Assembly: GCA_910588855.1 (NCBI GenBank)
Contig: CAJUSR010000037.1
Coordinates: 1 to 32,138 of the forward strand
Direction of reading: 5' to 3'
Source of the DNA: an uncultured Kineothrix sp.
Lineage (GTDB): Bacteria; Bacillota; Clostridia; Lachnospirales; Lachnospiraceae
Length of the DNA: 32,138 bases
The notes beneath the pieces were generated by a model, which worked only from the letters and a program-made list of their open reading frames with translations, did no database searches and had not been told where the DNA came from. The stretch's first letter is position 1. Every line of letters begins with the position of its first letter. This document shows, one piece after another, positions 25,021-32,138 of this stretch. The translations under genes and the position numbers were made by a program.

Positions 25021-25347
25021 TCAGCTCATTTCTATAATATCCTTCGCCTGTCCCGCAAAAGCAGCAGACTCGCCTTCTTCCAAGCATTTTTCCACTTCCG
25101 CAAAAGCAGTTTTGTAACAGCTTCCCATATCCCCTTCTGCCCTCTTTCCATTCAGAAGTTCCGATACACTTACATCCAGTTTATCGGCAATATCCCATAG
25201 AAGAGAAAAATCCGGCATACAGCGGCCGTTCTCCCATCTGGAGACGCTCCGGTTGCTGACGCCCAGACGTTCTGCAAGCTGTTCCTGTGTCATCCTTTTT
25301 TCTTTCCGCAACAGGGCAATCCATTTTCCAATCTGCTCCTGATTCAT
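25021..25347 (-). CDS. XRE-family transcriptional regulator
   Basis: 108 residues from the ATG at 25347, which has AAGGAGGG upstream; an earlier in-frame ATG at 25407 has none. The HTH_3 domain spans about residues 5-65: IGKWIALLRKEKRMTQEQLA, ERLGVSNRSVSRWENGRCMP, then DFSLLWDIADKLDVSVSELL. The last 40 residues are acidic and helical. It is paired with the PH-like gene behind it. Its target is not visible. Confidence 0.88.
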   Translation of the reverse strand: MNQEQIGKWIALLRKEKRMTQEQLAERLGVSNRSVSRWENGRCMPDFSLLWDIADKLDVSVSELLNGKRAEGDMGSCYKTAFAEVEKCLEEGESAAFAGQAKDIIEMS

Positions 25348-25483
25348 GTAAAAAGCCCTCCTTCTTGAAAAAATCTTATCATAATGGCCCAAAAAGGAAC
25401 GGGTCACAAAGCGAGAAGTGCCATCAAGGTACTAAATTCCTAACTTTTATTTCCAATTCCTATTATTTTTCCCCTTCCCTCTT

Positions 25484-25645
25484 CCGATAAATATGTTATA
25501 ATAGAAACATCTAAATATGTCTACCGGATTCGTGCGATAGCATAATATATAAAAAGCATACCCCATACGCGGCAGTTTTAGTAAGCTGCCACGCAGGAAT
25601 AGATTCCTGCGGATGTATTTTCAAGGAAGAAAGGAGGGGCGTATC
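25484..25645 (+). promoter_or_regulatory. Promoter region and structured, GGA-rich leader of the FliD-like gene
   Basis: CCGATAA (25484-25490) resembles the -10 of flagellar sigma factors (sigma-D/FliA), though no clear TAAA -35 is present. TATAAT (25497-25502) could instead serve sigma-A. The leader holds two stems: GGCAG/CTGCC (25571-25590) and GCAGGAAT/ATTCCTGC (25593-25610). Five GGA triplets occur in it, one in the second stem and one in the AAGGAGGGG ribosome site, a layout seen in CsrA-controlled mRNAs. All regulatory readings are inferred. Confidence 0.45.
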
Positions 25646-26953
25646 ATGGCATACAATAATGCTATTCTTAATAATGTCTATAACTATTATATGACAACTT
25701 ATTCTCCGAAGACTTCGACCCGCTATGATACCCATAAGAAGAGCGAGCTTCGCAGTATTTACAATTCTATCGTAAAGCTGAACAAAGACGCGCCTTTATA
25801 TAAGATGGATACAAGCAAAGCATCCAAAAGCTTTGCAGTAGGGATTAAAGAAGATGCCAGGGAATTGCGTAATGTCATTGCTTCCCTTGGCGGTCTGGAC
25901 GAAGAGAAAATCCTGAACAAAAAGGCTTCTTTTTCCAGCAATGAAGATATTGTCTCTGTAAATTACATTGGCAACAATCCGGATAATTCCGAAATACCTA
26001 CTTATGAAATCGAAGTTTATTCCCTTGCGTCCGGTCAGGTGAATATGGGAACATTCCTTCCTAATACAAAACCTGCCCTGCCGCCGGATACTTATTCTTT
26101 CGATGTTTTGATAAACGATTTGAATTATGAGTTCCAGTACAATATACGGGAAGGCGAAACCAACCGGGATATCCACGAGAGGCTGACAAAGCTTGTCAAT
26201 TCGGCAGAAATCGGTCTGCACGCAGATGTCATTGAAGATGGGAAAGGCAATACTTCCATCCGGCTCCGTTCCGTTTCCGAAGGGATGAAGAATAATGACA
26301 CTCCGCTTTTCATAATTTCCGACGAGCATACAAGTAAGCAGCCCGGCTCGGTGGCTTATTTCGGGCTAGATTATCTCGCCCGCCCTGCTTCCAATGCGGA
26401 ATTTTCTCTAAACGGCGAAAGGATGGCCTCGGCTTCCAATCGTTTCACCATTGATAAAATGTTCGATGTCACTTTAAAAGGCATCAGTTCTATGGAAGGC
26501 AGCAAGACTACATTCGGGCTGAAAACGGACGTGGAGTCCTTAGCGGAAAATATTAGCACTCTGACGGGAGGTTACAATAGCTTTATCAATAGTATGGCAG
26601 CCTACCGGGATAATTTCTCCGGCAGCCAGAAGCTTCTTAGGGAAATGAACGGGATAATCAACCGCTACCGCAGCGAATTGGATGTCATCGGTCTGAACCT
26701 GCAGGAAAACGGCACTTTGGAAATTGATACAAATGAGTTAAAGCAAGCCGCTTTATCCCAATATGCGAAGGAAGATTTTTCATCTGTCCGCAATTTTGCC
26801 AATTCGTTGGTACGCAAGATGAATCAGATATCCATAAACCCGATGGACTATGTAGATAAGACGATTGTTGCATACAAAAATCCAGGGAAAAACTTTCCGT
26901 CGCCTTATATCACAAGTGCATACAGCGGAATGCTGTTTAACTTCTATTGCTGA
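25646..26953 (+). CDS. FliD-like flagellar cap/hook-associated-type protein
   Basis: 435 residues from the ATG at 25646 (AAGGAGGGG upstream), in preference to the ATG at 25613. The N-terminus is helical (NAILNNVYNYYMTTYSPKTS). It is followed by a long beta-rich middle (about 90-280) and a helical C-terminus with SLAENISTLTGGYNSFINSM and IGLNLQENGTLEIDTNELKQA, the last being close to the C-terminal FliD pattern. It ends YSGMLFNFYC. No classical signal peptide is seen, as for exported flagellar proteins. No other flagellar genes are in the window, so it may be an orphan export substrate or a relative with another role. Function is uncertain. Confidence 0.6.
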   Translation: MAYNNAILNNVYNYYMTTYSPKTSTRYDTHKKSELRSIYNSIVKLNKDAPLYKMDTSKASKSFAVGIKEDARELRNVIASLGGLDEEKILNKKASFSSNEDIVSVNYIGNNPDNSEIPTYEIEVYSLASGQVNMGTFLPNTKPALPPDTYSFDVLINDLNYEFQYNIREGETNRDIHERLTKLVNSAEIGLHADVIEDGKGNTSIRLRSVSEGMKNNDTPLFIISDEHTSKQPGSVAYFGLDYLARPASNAEFSLNGERMASASNRFTIDKMFDVTLKGISSMEGSKTTFGLKTDVESLAENISTLTGGYNSFINSMAAYRDNFSGSQKLLREMNGIINRYRSELDVIGLNLQENGTLEIDTNELKQAALSQYAKEDFSSVRNFANSLVRKMNQISINPMDYVDKTIVAYKNPGKNFPSPYITSAYSGMLFNFYC

Positions 26954-27049
26954 TTTATTGGCACCTTACTTCAAACAAATGGTTGGCATCATCTGTCAAA
27001 TGCCTGCACTGGCGCATCATCTGCTTCCATTGTTTATGTTTATGTAAAT

Positions 27050-27091
27050 AAAGAGAAAGAGCCGTACGATAAATATCGGTTCTTTCTCTTT
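27050..27091. terminator. Bidirectional terminator between the FliD-like gene and the carboxyltransferase
   Basis: AAAGAGAAAGAGCCG (27050-27064) pairs with CGGTTCTTTCTCTTT (27077-27091) at 14 of 15 positions around a 12-base loop. T-rich sequence follows on the plus side and an A/T-rich arm serves the minus side. The two flanking genes converge on it. Confidence 0.85.
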
Positions 27092-27095
27092 TATA

Positions 27096-27210
27096 TTTTT
27101 ATGTTTTTATGTTTTTATAATTTAATAATTTTAGTAACTTCAATAACTTTAATAGTTTTAGTAACTTTTATAACTTTAATAATTTTAATAATTCTTGGAA
27201 GGTAACTTTA
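27096..27210 (-). repeat. AT-rich 9-bp tandem repeat after the carboxyltransferase stop
   Basis: From about 27117 to 27195 the plus strand is a run of about nine 9-bp units such as AACTTTAAT, AATTTTAAT and AGTTTTAGT. From 27096 to 27117 it becomes three units of TTTTTATG. The array begins near the stop codon, where TAAAGTTAC resembles the unit, and ends at the terminator. Confidence 0.8.
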
Positions 27211-28833
27211 TAATGGAATATTCCCATGTTTTTTTCCAGGAGCGTCTGCCGACTTGTTTCTAAGGGCTTTCAATGCCTTTAAAAGCTTCTCCCTCGTCTC
27301 TTCCGGTTTAATCACTTCATTGACAAACCCTCTTGCCGCCGCCACATAAGGATTCAAAAACCGCTCCTCATATTCGCGCCTGCATTGTTCCCTCATTGCC
27401 TGTGGGTCAACGGCTGCTTTAATCTTGCGCTTAAATGCAATATTGACTGCACCTTCCGCCCCCATCACCGCAATTTCGGCAATCGGCCATGCAAATACCA
27501 TATCCGCCCCCATTTCTTTGGAGTTCATGGCAATATAAGCCCCGCCGTATGCTTTCCTCATAATAACAGTTATCTTCGGAACTGTCGCTTCCGAATATGC
27601 ATACAATACTTTTGCCCCATGCCGGATAATCCCGCTATGTTCCTGCTGCGTTCCCGGCAGAAACGCCGGCACATCCACCAAGGTTACAAGGGGGATATTA
27701 AAGCAATCGCAAAACCGTATAAAACGGGCAATTTTATCAGAGGCATGATAATCCAGGGAGCCTCCCATGCTTCCCGGCTGATTTGCCACGAAACCAATTA
27801 CCTCCCCTTCCATGCGCCCCCATCCAATCACCGCATTCGTTGCAAATTCCTTCTGGACTTCAAAAAAACTTCCCGTATCTACAATACACTCTATCACTTC
27901 TTTTACATCATATGCTTTTCGCGAATTATCCGGCACGATTTCCCGAATCCGCTGCGCCTTCCCCTTTTCCTCCTGCATGAGGATTTTATTCAGGCTCGAC
28001 GTCCTCCCCAGCATCCTGTTTACCGCAAAAAGGAAAGACTGCTTTTCCCTAATCGGTTTTACCACAGGCGCCTTTTCTTTATAGTTCGCCGGAAGATAAG
28101 AAAGTAATTTTCTTACCCCCATCAAACACTCCCCTTCCGTCTCGTAAGAAAAATGGGAAACACCGCTCCTTTTTGCATGAACCTCCGCGCCCCCCAGCTC
28201 TTCTGCCGTTACTTCCTCATTAATCACCGTTTTCACCACATTTGGGCCGGTAATAAACATTTTGGAAATATCCTTTACCATAAAAATGAAATCGCAGATT
28301 GCCGGGGCATAACATGCGCCGCCGGAACATGGACCAAGGATAACCGCAATCTGAGGGATAACCCCTGAAGCCCTGGTATGCCTTAAAAACATTCCGCTAT
28401 AGCCGCTCAATGAAGAAATGCCCTCTTCTATCCTTGCCCCGCCGCTGTCATTCATGCAAATAAGGGGAGCTTTCATTTCCATCGCCATATCCTGAATGCG
28501 GCAAATTTTAAAAGAATGATATTCCCCAAGCGTACCGCCGATTACTGTAAAATCCTCGCTGGCTACAAATACCAGTCTTCCGTCTATCTCACCGTATCCC
28601 GTCACTACACCGTCGCCGGCTACACGGCGCTTATCCAAATCAAAATCGTCGATTCGGGATTCAATAAATCCATCCACCTCTACGAATGTATCCTTATCCA
28701 GCAGCATATCAATTCTTTCCCTCGCCGTCATTTTCCCTCCAGCATGCTGCTTTTCAATCTTTGCTATCCCTCCGCCCAACTTTGCTTTGTCGCGGCGTTT
28801 ATCCAATTCCTTTATCGCTTCATCCCATTTCAT
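27208..28833 (-). CDS. Acyl-CoA carboxylase/decarboxylase carboxyltransferase subunit
   Basis: 541 residues from the ATG at 28833 (MKWDEAIKELDKRRDKAKLG); an earlier in-frame ATG at 28902 lacks a ribosome site and family similarity. Both crotonase-fold halves are present. The N-half has TVIGGTLGEYHSFKI and NDSGGARIEEGISSLSGYSG. The C-half has QPGSMGGSLDYHASDKIARF, DVPAFLPGTQQEHSGIIRHG and RKAYGGAYIAMNSKEMGADM. This is the family of propionyl-CoA carboxylase beta and methylmalonyl-CoA decarboxylase alpha, moving CO2 between biotin and an acyl-CoA. No biotin carrier, biotin carboxylase or membrane decarboxylase subunit is nearby, so the partner must be encoded elsewhere and the substrate is open. 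Confidence 0.9.
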   Translation of the reverse strand: MKWDEAIKELDKRRDKAKLGGGIAKIEKQHAGGKMTARERIDMLLDKDTFVEVDGFIESRIDDFDLDKRRVAGDGVVTGYGEIDGRLVFVASEDFTVIGGTLGEYHSFKICRIQDMAMEMKAPLICMNDSGGARIEEGISSLSGYSGMFLRHTRASGVIPQIAVILGPCSGGACYAPAICDFIFMVKDISKMFITGPNVVKTVINEEVTAEELGGAEVHAKRSGVSHFSYETEGECLMGVRKLLSYLPANYKEKAPVVKPIREKQSFLFAVNRMLGRTSSLNKILMQEEKGKAQRIREIVPDNSRKAYDVKEVIECIVDTGSFFEVQKEFATNAVIGWGRMEGEVIGFVANQPGSMGGSLDYHASDKIARFIRFCDCFNIPLVTLVDVPAFLPGTQQEHSGIIRHGAKVLYAYSEATVPKITVIMRKAYGGAYIAMNSKEMGADMVFAWPIAEIAVMGAEGAVNIAFKRKIKAAVDPQAMREQCRREYEERFLNPYVAAARGFVNEVIKPEETREKLLKALKALRNKSADAPGKKHGNIPL

Positions 28834-28925
28834 ATTTAACCCCGTTTCTGCGCATCTTTGGCATATATTCGGTTTGTAGATACCATAAATACACAAACTC
28901 ATTTAATGTTTTGAATTTTAAATAT

Positions 28926-28978
28926 TTTGATATTCAAATTATATGGTATGATTATATCATAGATGAAAATTTTTGCAA
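28926..28978 (-). promoter_or_regulatory. Promoter of the carboxyltransferase with a FabT-like operator
   Basis: TTGCAA (28973-28978) and TATAAT (28951-28956) with a 16-bp spacer, minus strand. Just downstream of the expected start site lies TTTGATATTCAAA (28926-28938), a TTTGA-N3-TCAAA palindrome of the form bound by FabT-type MarR repressors of fatty-acid genes. A wider repeat TTTGAAT/ATTCAAA (28910-28938) overlaps it. Confidence 0.6.
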
Positions 28979-29019
28979 GGGGATTTTGCAGGGGAGGAAT
29001 GGAAATTTTCCAAATAAAA

Positions 29020-29063
29020 ATACCAGATAAAGCTTTAATTGGGGTGAAAGCTATATCTGGTAT
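29020..29063 (-). terminator. Terminator of glf
   Basis: ATACCAGATAAAGCTTT (29020-29036) pairs with AAAGCTATATCTGGTAT (29047-29063) at 16 of 17 positions around a 10-base loop. On the minus strand TTTTTATTT follows. It lies 64 bp after the glf stop. Confidence 0.85.
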
Positions 29064-29126
29064 CGGTTGGTTATAAAATTCATCAGGTTTTCAGTTGTTG
29101 CCCTATCTTGATTTGCCCGTCCGGCC

Positions 29127-30236
29127 TCAAGGTTGGGCGGCGGCCATATCGAGGGCGGCGGCAATTACTTTATCCATATCGTAATATTTGTATTGCCCTA
29201 ACCTGCCTCCAAAAAGGACATTTTCTTCCTTTTCCGCCAGTTTACTATATTCTTGAAATAGTTTTTCATTGCGTTCATCATTGACTGGGTAGTATGGCTC
29301 ATCGCCCGGCTGCCACTTGGCAGGGTACTCTTTGGTAATAACCGTTCCGGGTTGTCTGCCAAATTCAAAATGTTTGTGTTCGATAATCCTTGTATATGGT
29401 ATCCTGTGTTCTGTATAGTTTACCACTGCATTGCCTTGATAGTTGACGCAATCCGGCATCTGCTCCTGTTCAAACTTTAAGGAACGGTATTCTAAAGCGC
29501 CTATTTTATAATCAAAATATTCATCAATCATGCCTGTATAAAGTGTTTTGCCAAATGTAATGCCTTCATTCTGACACTGCTTTAAAAATTGTTTATATTC
29601 CATACCGGTTCGTACTTCTATTCCGTCCAGCATTTTATTTACGATTGCCGTATACCCCCCAACAGGGATGCCCTGATACAAATCGTTGAAGTAATTATTA
29701 TCATAAGTAAAGCGGAGCGGCACCCTCTTAATGATGAAAGCCGGAAGCTCCTTGCAGGAACGCCCCCACTGTTTTTCCGTATATCCTTTTATCAATTTTT
29801 CATATACATCTTTTCCTGCCAAAGATAGTGCCTGTTCTTCCAGATTCTGCGGGTTTGAAATGCCAAGTTCCTGTATCTGCTTATCAATAATCGCCCTCGC
29901 CTCTGCCGGAGTCCGGATATTCCACATCCGGCTGAACGTGTTCATGTTAAAGGGCAGGTTGTACAGCTCATCCTTATACACCGCTATCGGGGAATTGACA
30001 AACCGGTTAAACACCGCATATTGGTTGATATATTCCCACACGGTTTTGTTCGATGTATGAAAAATATGTGCCCCATATTTATGAACTTGAATCCCTAAAA
30101 TTTCTTCCGTATAGATATTGCCTGCGATATGTTCCCGTCTATCTATAACCAGACAAGCCCTGCCTTTTTTTTTCATTTCACATGCAAAAACGGAACCGAA
30201 CAGCCCGGCACCTACAATCAGATAGTCAAAATACAT
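29127..30236 (-). CDS. glf: UDP-galactopyranose mutase
   Basis: 369 residues, the usual length. The FAD-binding start YLIVGAGLFGSVFACEMKKK (residues 5-24) is followed by the Glf hallmarks IDRREHIAGNIYTE, HKYGAHIFHTSNKTVWEYIN, YTEKQWGRSCKELP and RVPLRFTYDNNYFNDLYQG, and the end GGRLGQYKYYDMDKVI. It converts UDP-galactopyranose to UDP-galactofuranose for surface polysaccharides. It lies 21 bp after a small HTH gene and ahead of a strong terminator. No glycosyltransferases are within the window, so it looks like a detached unit of an envelope pathway. Confidence 0.96.
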   Translation of the reverse strand: MYFDYLIVGAGLFGSVFACEMKKKGRACLVIDRREHIAGNIYTEEILGIQVHKYGAHIFHTSNKTVWEYINQYAVFNRFVNSPIAVYKDELYNLPFNMNTFSRMWNIRTPAEARAIIDKQIQELGISNPQNLEEQALSLAGKDVYEKLIKGYTEKQWGRSCKELPAFIIKRVPLRFTYDNNYFNDLYQGIPVGGYTAIVNKMLDGIEVRTGMEYKQFLKQCQNEGITFGKTLYTGMIDEYFDYKIGALEYRSLKFEQEQMPDCVNYQGNAVVNYTEHRIPYTRIIEHKHFEFGRQPGTVITKEYPAKWQPGDEPYYPVNDERNEKLFQEYSKLAEKEENVLFGGRLGQYKYYDMDKVIAAALDMAAAQP

Positions 30237-30257
30237 GAACCCAAATCCTTTCCTGTC

Positions 30258-30596
30258 TTATTCCTTAATCTGGTATTTCTCTAACTGTACATAATCATCC
30301 ATCATTTCGAGGATTTTTTTACGTCCTGTCTTGTTCAGCTTGACGTAATATTGCATAACACGGTTTTCTAAAATCTTTTCCCCAAGACTTGCCCCCTTCT
30401 CCAAAGAGGTAAAGTCTACCGGATTAAGGTTCAGTTTATCGCACATCTTAATCACTGTGCCATATGCCATCCCCTCAATTCCCCTATCCAATGCAGTAAC
30501 CAGCGTGCTGTATGGTATCTGCATCTCGAGTGCAAATTGGCGCACACTTTTGTACTGTGATAAAATTTCCCTCTTTAAAATCTCTGCTTTTGTCAT
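30258..30596 (-). CDS. Small HTH regulator upstream of glf
   Basis: 112 residues from the ATG at 30596, which has AGGAGGAAG upstream; an ATG at 30629 has none. An XRE-like HTH covers about residues 14-60: SVRQFALEMQIPYSTLVTAL then MAYGTVIKMCDKLNLNPVDF. The C-terminus is helical and charged (LNKTGRKKILEMMDDYVQLEKY). It is probably co-transcribed with glf and may control it; that control is inferred from position only. Confidence 0.85.
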   Translation of the reverse strand: MTKAEILKREILSQYKSVRQFALEMQIPYSTLVTALDRGIEGMAYGTVIKMCDKLNLNPVDFTSLEKGASLGEKILENRVMQYYVKLNKTGRKKILEMMDDYVQLEKYQIKE

Positions 30597-30687
30597 ACTT
30601 ATACTTCCTCCTACTGCTCTTGTTTCCATTTTTCTTACTAATCCGTATCAACCAATTATCTCCTGTTCCGGTTGCCCAGACATTTAC

Positions 30688-30716
30688 ATTATAGCACATG
30701 CACGTTTTTACGTCAT
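30688..30716 (-). promoter_or_regulatory. Promoter of the HTH-glf pair
   Basis: ATGACG (30711-30716) and TATAAT (30688-30693), 17-bp spacer, minus strand. The spacer contains two ACGT copies and GCATGTGC, a possible operator for the HTH protein. The leader is about 85 bases. Confidence 0.65.
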
Positions 30717-30789
30717 TGACTTTTTTAAATGTATACGAAAACTTAAGAATATTTTATAATTCTACCAAAATTTTTAATAATAAAAAAGA

Positions 30790-30853
30790 CCCCTATTGAA
30801 TTTTTTTTGGAAAAATATGTATAATTGGAAAAAATTTTTTTCTTCAATAGGGG
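30790..30853. repeat. 11-bp perfect inverted repeat enclosing a promoter (candidate invertible switch)
   Basis: CCCCTATTGAA (30790-30800) and TTCAATAGGGG (30843-30853) are perfect inverted copies 42 bp apart. Between them lies TATAAT (30820-30825), with the -35 TTGAAT (30796-30801) inside the left arm at an 18-bp spacing, now pointing to the plus strand. The right arm gives the minus strand a similar but weaker pair (TTGAAG, TATACA). The neighbouring gene is a tyrosine recombinase. Alternative: on the minus strand TCTTTTTTATT follows the arm, so it could be a long-loop terminator for that gene. The rest of 30597-31058 is AT-rich and without genes. Confidence 0.6.
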
Positions 30854-31058
30854 ATGGAGAAATGAGGCTAAGGAATATTCGTACAAACATTTGAAAATAT
30901 TTGTGATTATGTTTAATAATAATATTTTATATAATAATCCTTTTTTAGTCAATCATATATGCTAAATTATAATAAATACTTTACATAATATTCATATATG
31001 TATATTCCAATTTATGGGAACAGCCGTAAAATACTTGCAATAGCCGTTCCATCCCCCT

Positions 31059-31979
31059 TCAGCAAATGCGCATTTTATTGCGGGGATGTTTCAGCCTGAG
31101 GATTTCCTTCTGCTTTTCTACCGCTACATACGTATAAATCTGTGTCGTTACAATGGAAGAATGCCCCAGCATTTTCTGTATATACCTGATATCCACGTCT
31201 TCCTCCAGCAGCAGCGTCGCAAATGCATGGCGGAACATATGCGGGGTCAAATGCGCCGGAATCCCTGCTTTTTCCACGTGTTTCCGCAACATAATCCGCA
31301 CTGCCTGTTCTGACAGACGGTTCCCCCATTTATTCAGGAAAAAATATTCCTGCTGCCCGATTTTATCCTGAAACAAGGAATAGTATTCTTCTATTGCCTT
31401 CTGCACTTCCCTATTTTCTATCTGCATGTAACGTTCCTTGCTGCCCTTCCCTTTTATTAGGAAAATCCCGGTATGCAAATCCATGTCTTCCCTCCGCAAT
31501 GCGCTAAGTTCCGATACTCTAAGCCCCGTAGCAAACAAAAATTCCACCACTGCAATATCCCTAATCAGGAACTTCTTCTCATTGGTTGTCATATCCTTTT
31601 CTTTTTCTTCGTACATCTTCCGCAAAAGATGCTCTACGATATCCCGTGGAATTGTTCTGGGCAAGATGATTTCTTCTTTAAACTTTGTATTGATTTTCCG
31701 GAACGGGTTCTCCTCAATAATCTCTTCATATTCCAAATATCCAATAAACGCCTTAAGGCTGGCTATTTTACGTTTTACAGTCCTCTGCTTATATCTCTCA
31801 TGGACATAAAAAAGATATTGGTTGATGCCATCTTTGTCCATTTCCATACCACGTTCCGATAGATACTGGAAAAATTGGGTCAAATCAATACGATACGCTT
31901 TGATTGTCTTTGGATCCAGCTCTTTCCTGTTCAAACAATAATGTAAATATAACGGGAGTTGATTTTGATATTTTATCAT
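31059..31979 (-). CDS. XerC/XerD-like tyrosine recombinase
   Basis: 306 residues. A SAM-like N-terminal domain covers about 1-95 (LDPKTIKAYRIDLTQFFQYL). The catalytic domain has R154 (ATGLRVSEL), K178 (KGKGSKERY), H247 and R250 (PHMFRHAFA), H273 (LGHSS) and the nucleophile Y282 (TTQIYTYVAV), so it should be active. It lacks the basic arm-binding N-terminus of the integrase at 1836. It may resolve chromosome dimers, serve another element, or invert local DNA; the inverted repeat 206 bp beyond its stop favours looking at the last. AAGGAGATAATTACAA lies upstream of the ATG. Confidence 0.92.
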   Translation of the reverse strand: MIKYQNQLPLYLHYCLNRKELDPKTIKAYRIDLTQFFQYLSERGMEMDKDGINQYLFYVHERYKQRTVKRKIASLKAFIGYLEYEEIIEENPFRKINTKFKEEIILPRTIPRDIVEHLLRKMYEEKEKDMTTNEKKFLIRDIAVVEFLFATGLRVSELSALRREDMDLHTGIFLIKGKGSKERYMQIENREVQKAIEEYYSLFQDKIGQQEYFFLNKWGNRLSEQAVRIMLRKHVEKAGIPAHLTPHMFRHAFATLLLEEDVDIRYIQKMLGHSSIVTTQIYTYVAVEKQKEILRLKHPRNKMRIC

Positions 31980-32138
31980 TTGTAATTATCTCCTTTTCGG
32001 GATTTTCTATTGATGATAACACAAGGCCGTTGATTGGGGTAGTAGAATCGACCAAGGGACAGAGGGATAAATTGGGGTTGTAGGGATAATAGGGGGTTAT
32101 CTGTTTTATCCCAAAGCAGCCCGAATGATTTATATATA
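31980..32138. other. Intergenic region at the right edge
   Basis: No gene is visible. An inverted repeat GGGATAAA (32064-32071) with TTTATCCC (32105-32112) encloses a G-rich stretch that contains AATAGGGGG, similar to the AATAGGGG end of the inverted repeat at 30843-30853. The sequence stops in a TA run. Confidence 0.4.

Noticed and set aside
25503..25645. c-di-GMP or other riboswitch upstream of the FliD-like gene
   Set aside because: Stems are present but the conserved core bases of the GEMM classes are not seen; only a generic structured leader can be supported.
30862..30894. Ten-codon peptide gene MRLRNIRTNI
   Set aside because: It has AGGGG at good spacing and a promoter upstream, but it is too short to claim as a gene; mentioned only with the inverted repeat.

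Overview
The window looks like a chromosomal segment of a gut-type Clostridia, most likely Lachnospiraceae. This rests on protein style, moderate-to-low GC, strong TTGACA/TATAAT-type promoters, AGGAGG ribosome sites and the gene order. No database search was run, so the taxon is an inference. The core is the classic ribosomal protein/RNA polymerase supercluster, read on the minus strand in the order rpmG, secE, nusG, rplK, rplA, (capA-like), rplJ, rplL, rpoB, rpoC, rpsL, rpsG, fusA, tuf. No tRNA, rRNA or CRISPR array was found.

Bases 1 to about 5,675 are an integrated mobile element that runs off the left edge. It carries an actin-like segregation ATPase (partial), a DUF6017-type replication initiator, a tyrosine integrase and an Xis-like protein on the minus strand. 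On the plus strand is an AT-rich cargo of three genes: an EEP-family nuclease/phosphatase, an XRE regulator and a TIGR02391 (Ymh) protein with a HEPN-like RNPVAH motif. A promoter overlapped by a near-perfect 22-bp palindrome precedes the cargo. The element ends just beyond the tuf terminator, beside two 11-bp tandem repeats.

Bases 5,675 to 24,720 hold the core genes in several transcription units. Promoters are visible for rpmG-secE-nusG-rplKA, for rplJL (with an L10-type attenuating leader), for rpoBC, for rpsL-rpsG-fusA, and for tuf alone. Two features are unusual here. First, short tandem repeat arrays sit directly after stop codons: a 53-bp unit after fusA that re-copies the gene's last codons, and a 10-bp unit after rpoC. 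Second, the 630-bp rplL-rpoB gap holds two large homologous hairpin elements in opposite orientation. A CapA-like membrane metallophosphatase sits between rplA and rplJ.

Bases 24,720 to 32,138 hold accessory chromosomal genes: a small HTH plus PH-like pair, a lone FliD-like protein with a structured, GGA-rich leader, and a stand-alone biotin-dependent carboxyltransferase with a FabT-like operator and a 9-bp repeat tail. They also include an HTH-glf (UDP-galactopyranose mutase) pair and a XerC/D-type recombinase. Between the last two lies an 11-bp inverted repeat enclosing a good promoter, which is a candidate invertible switch or, alternatively, a long-loop terminator.
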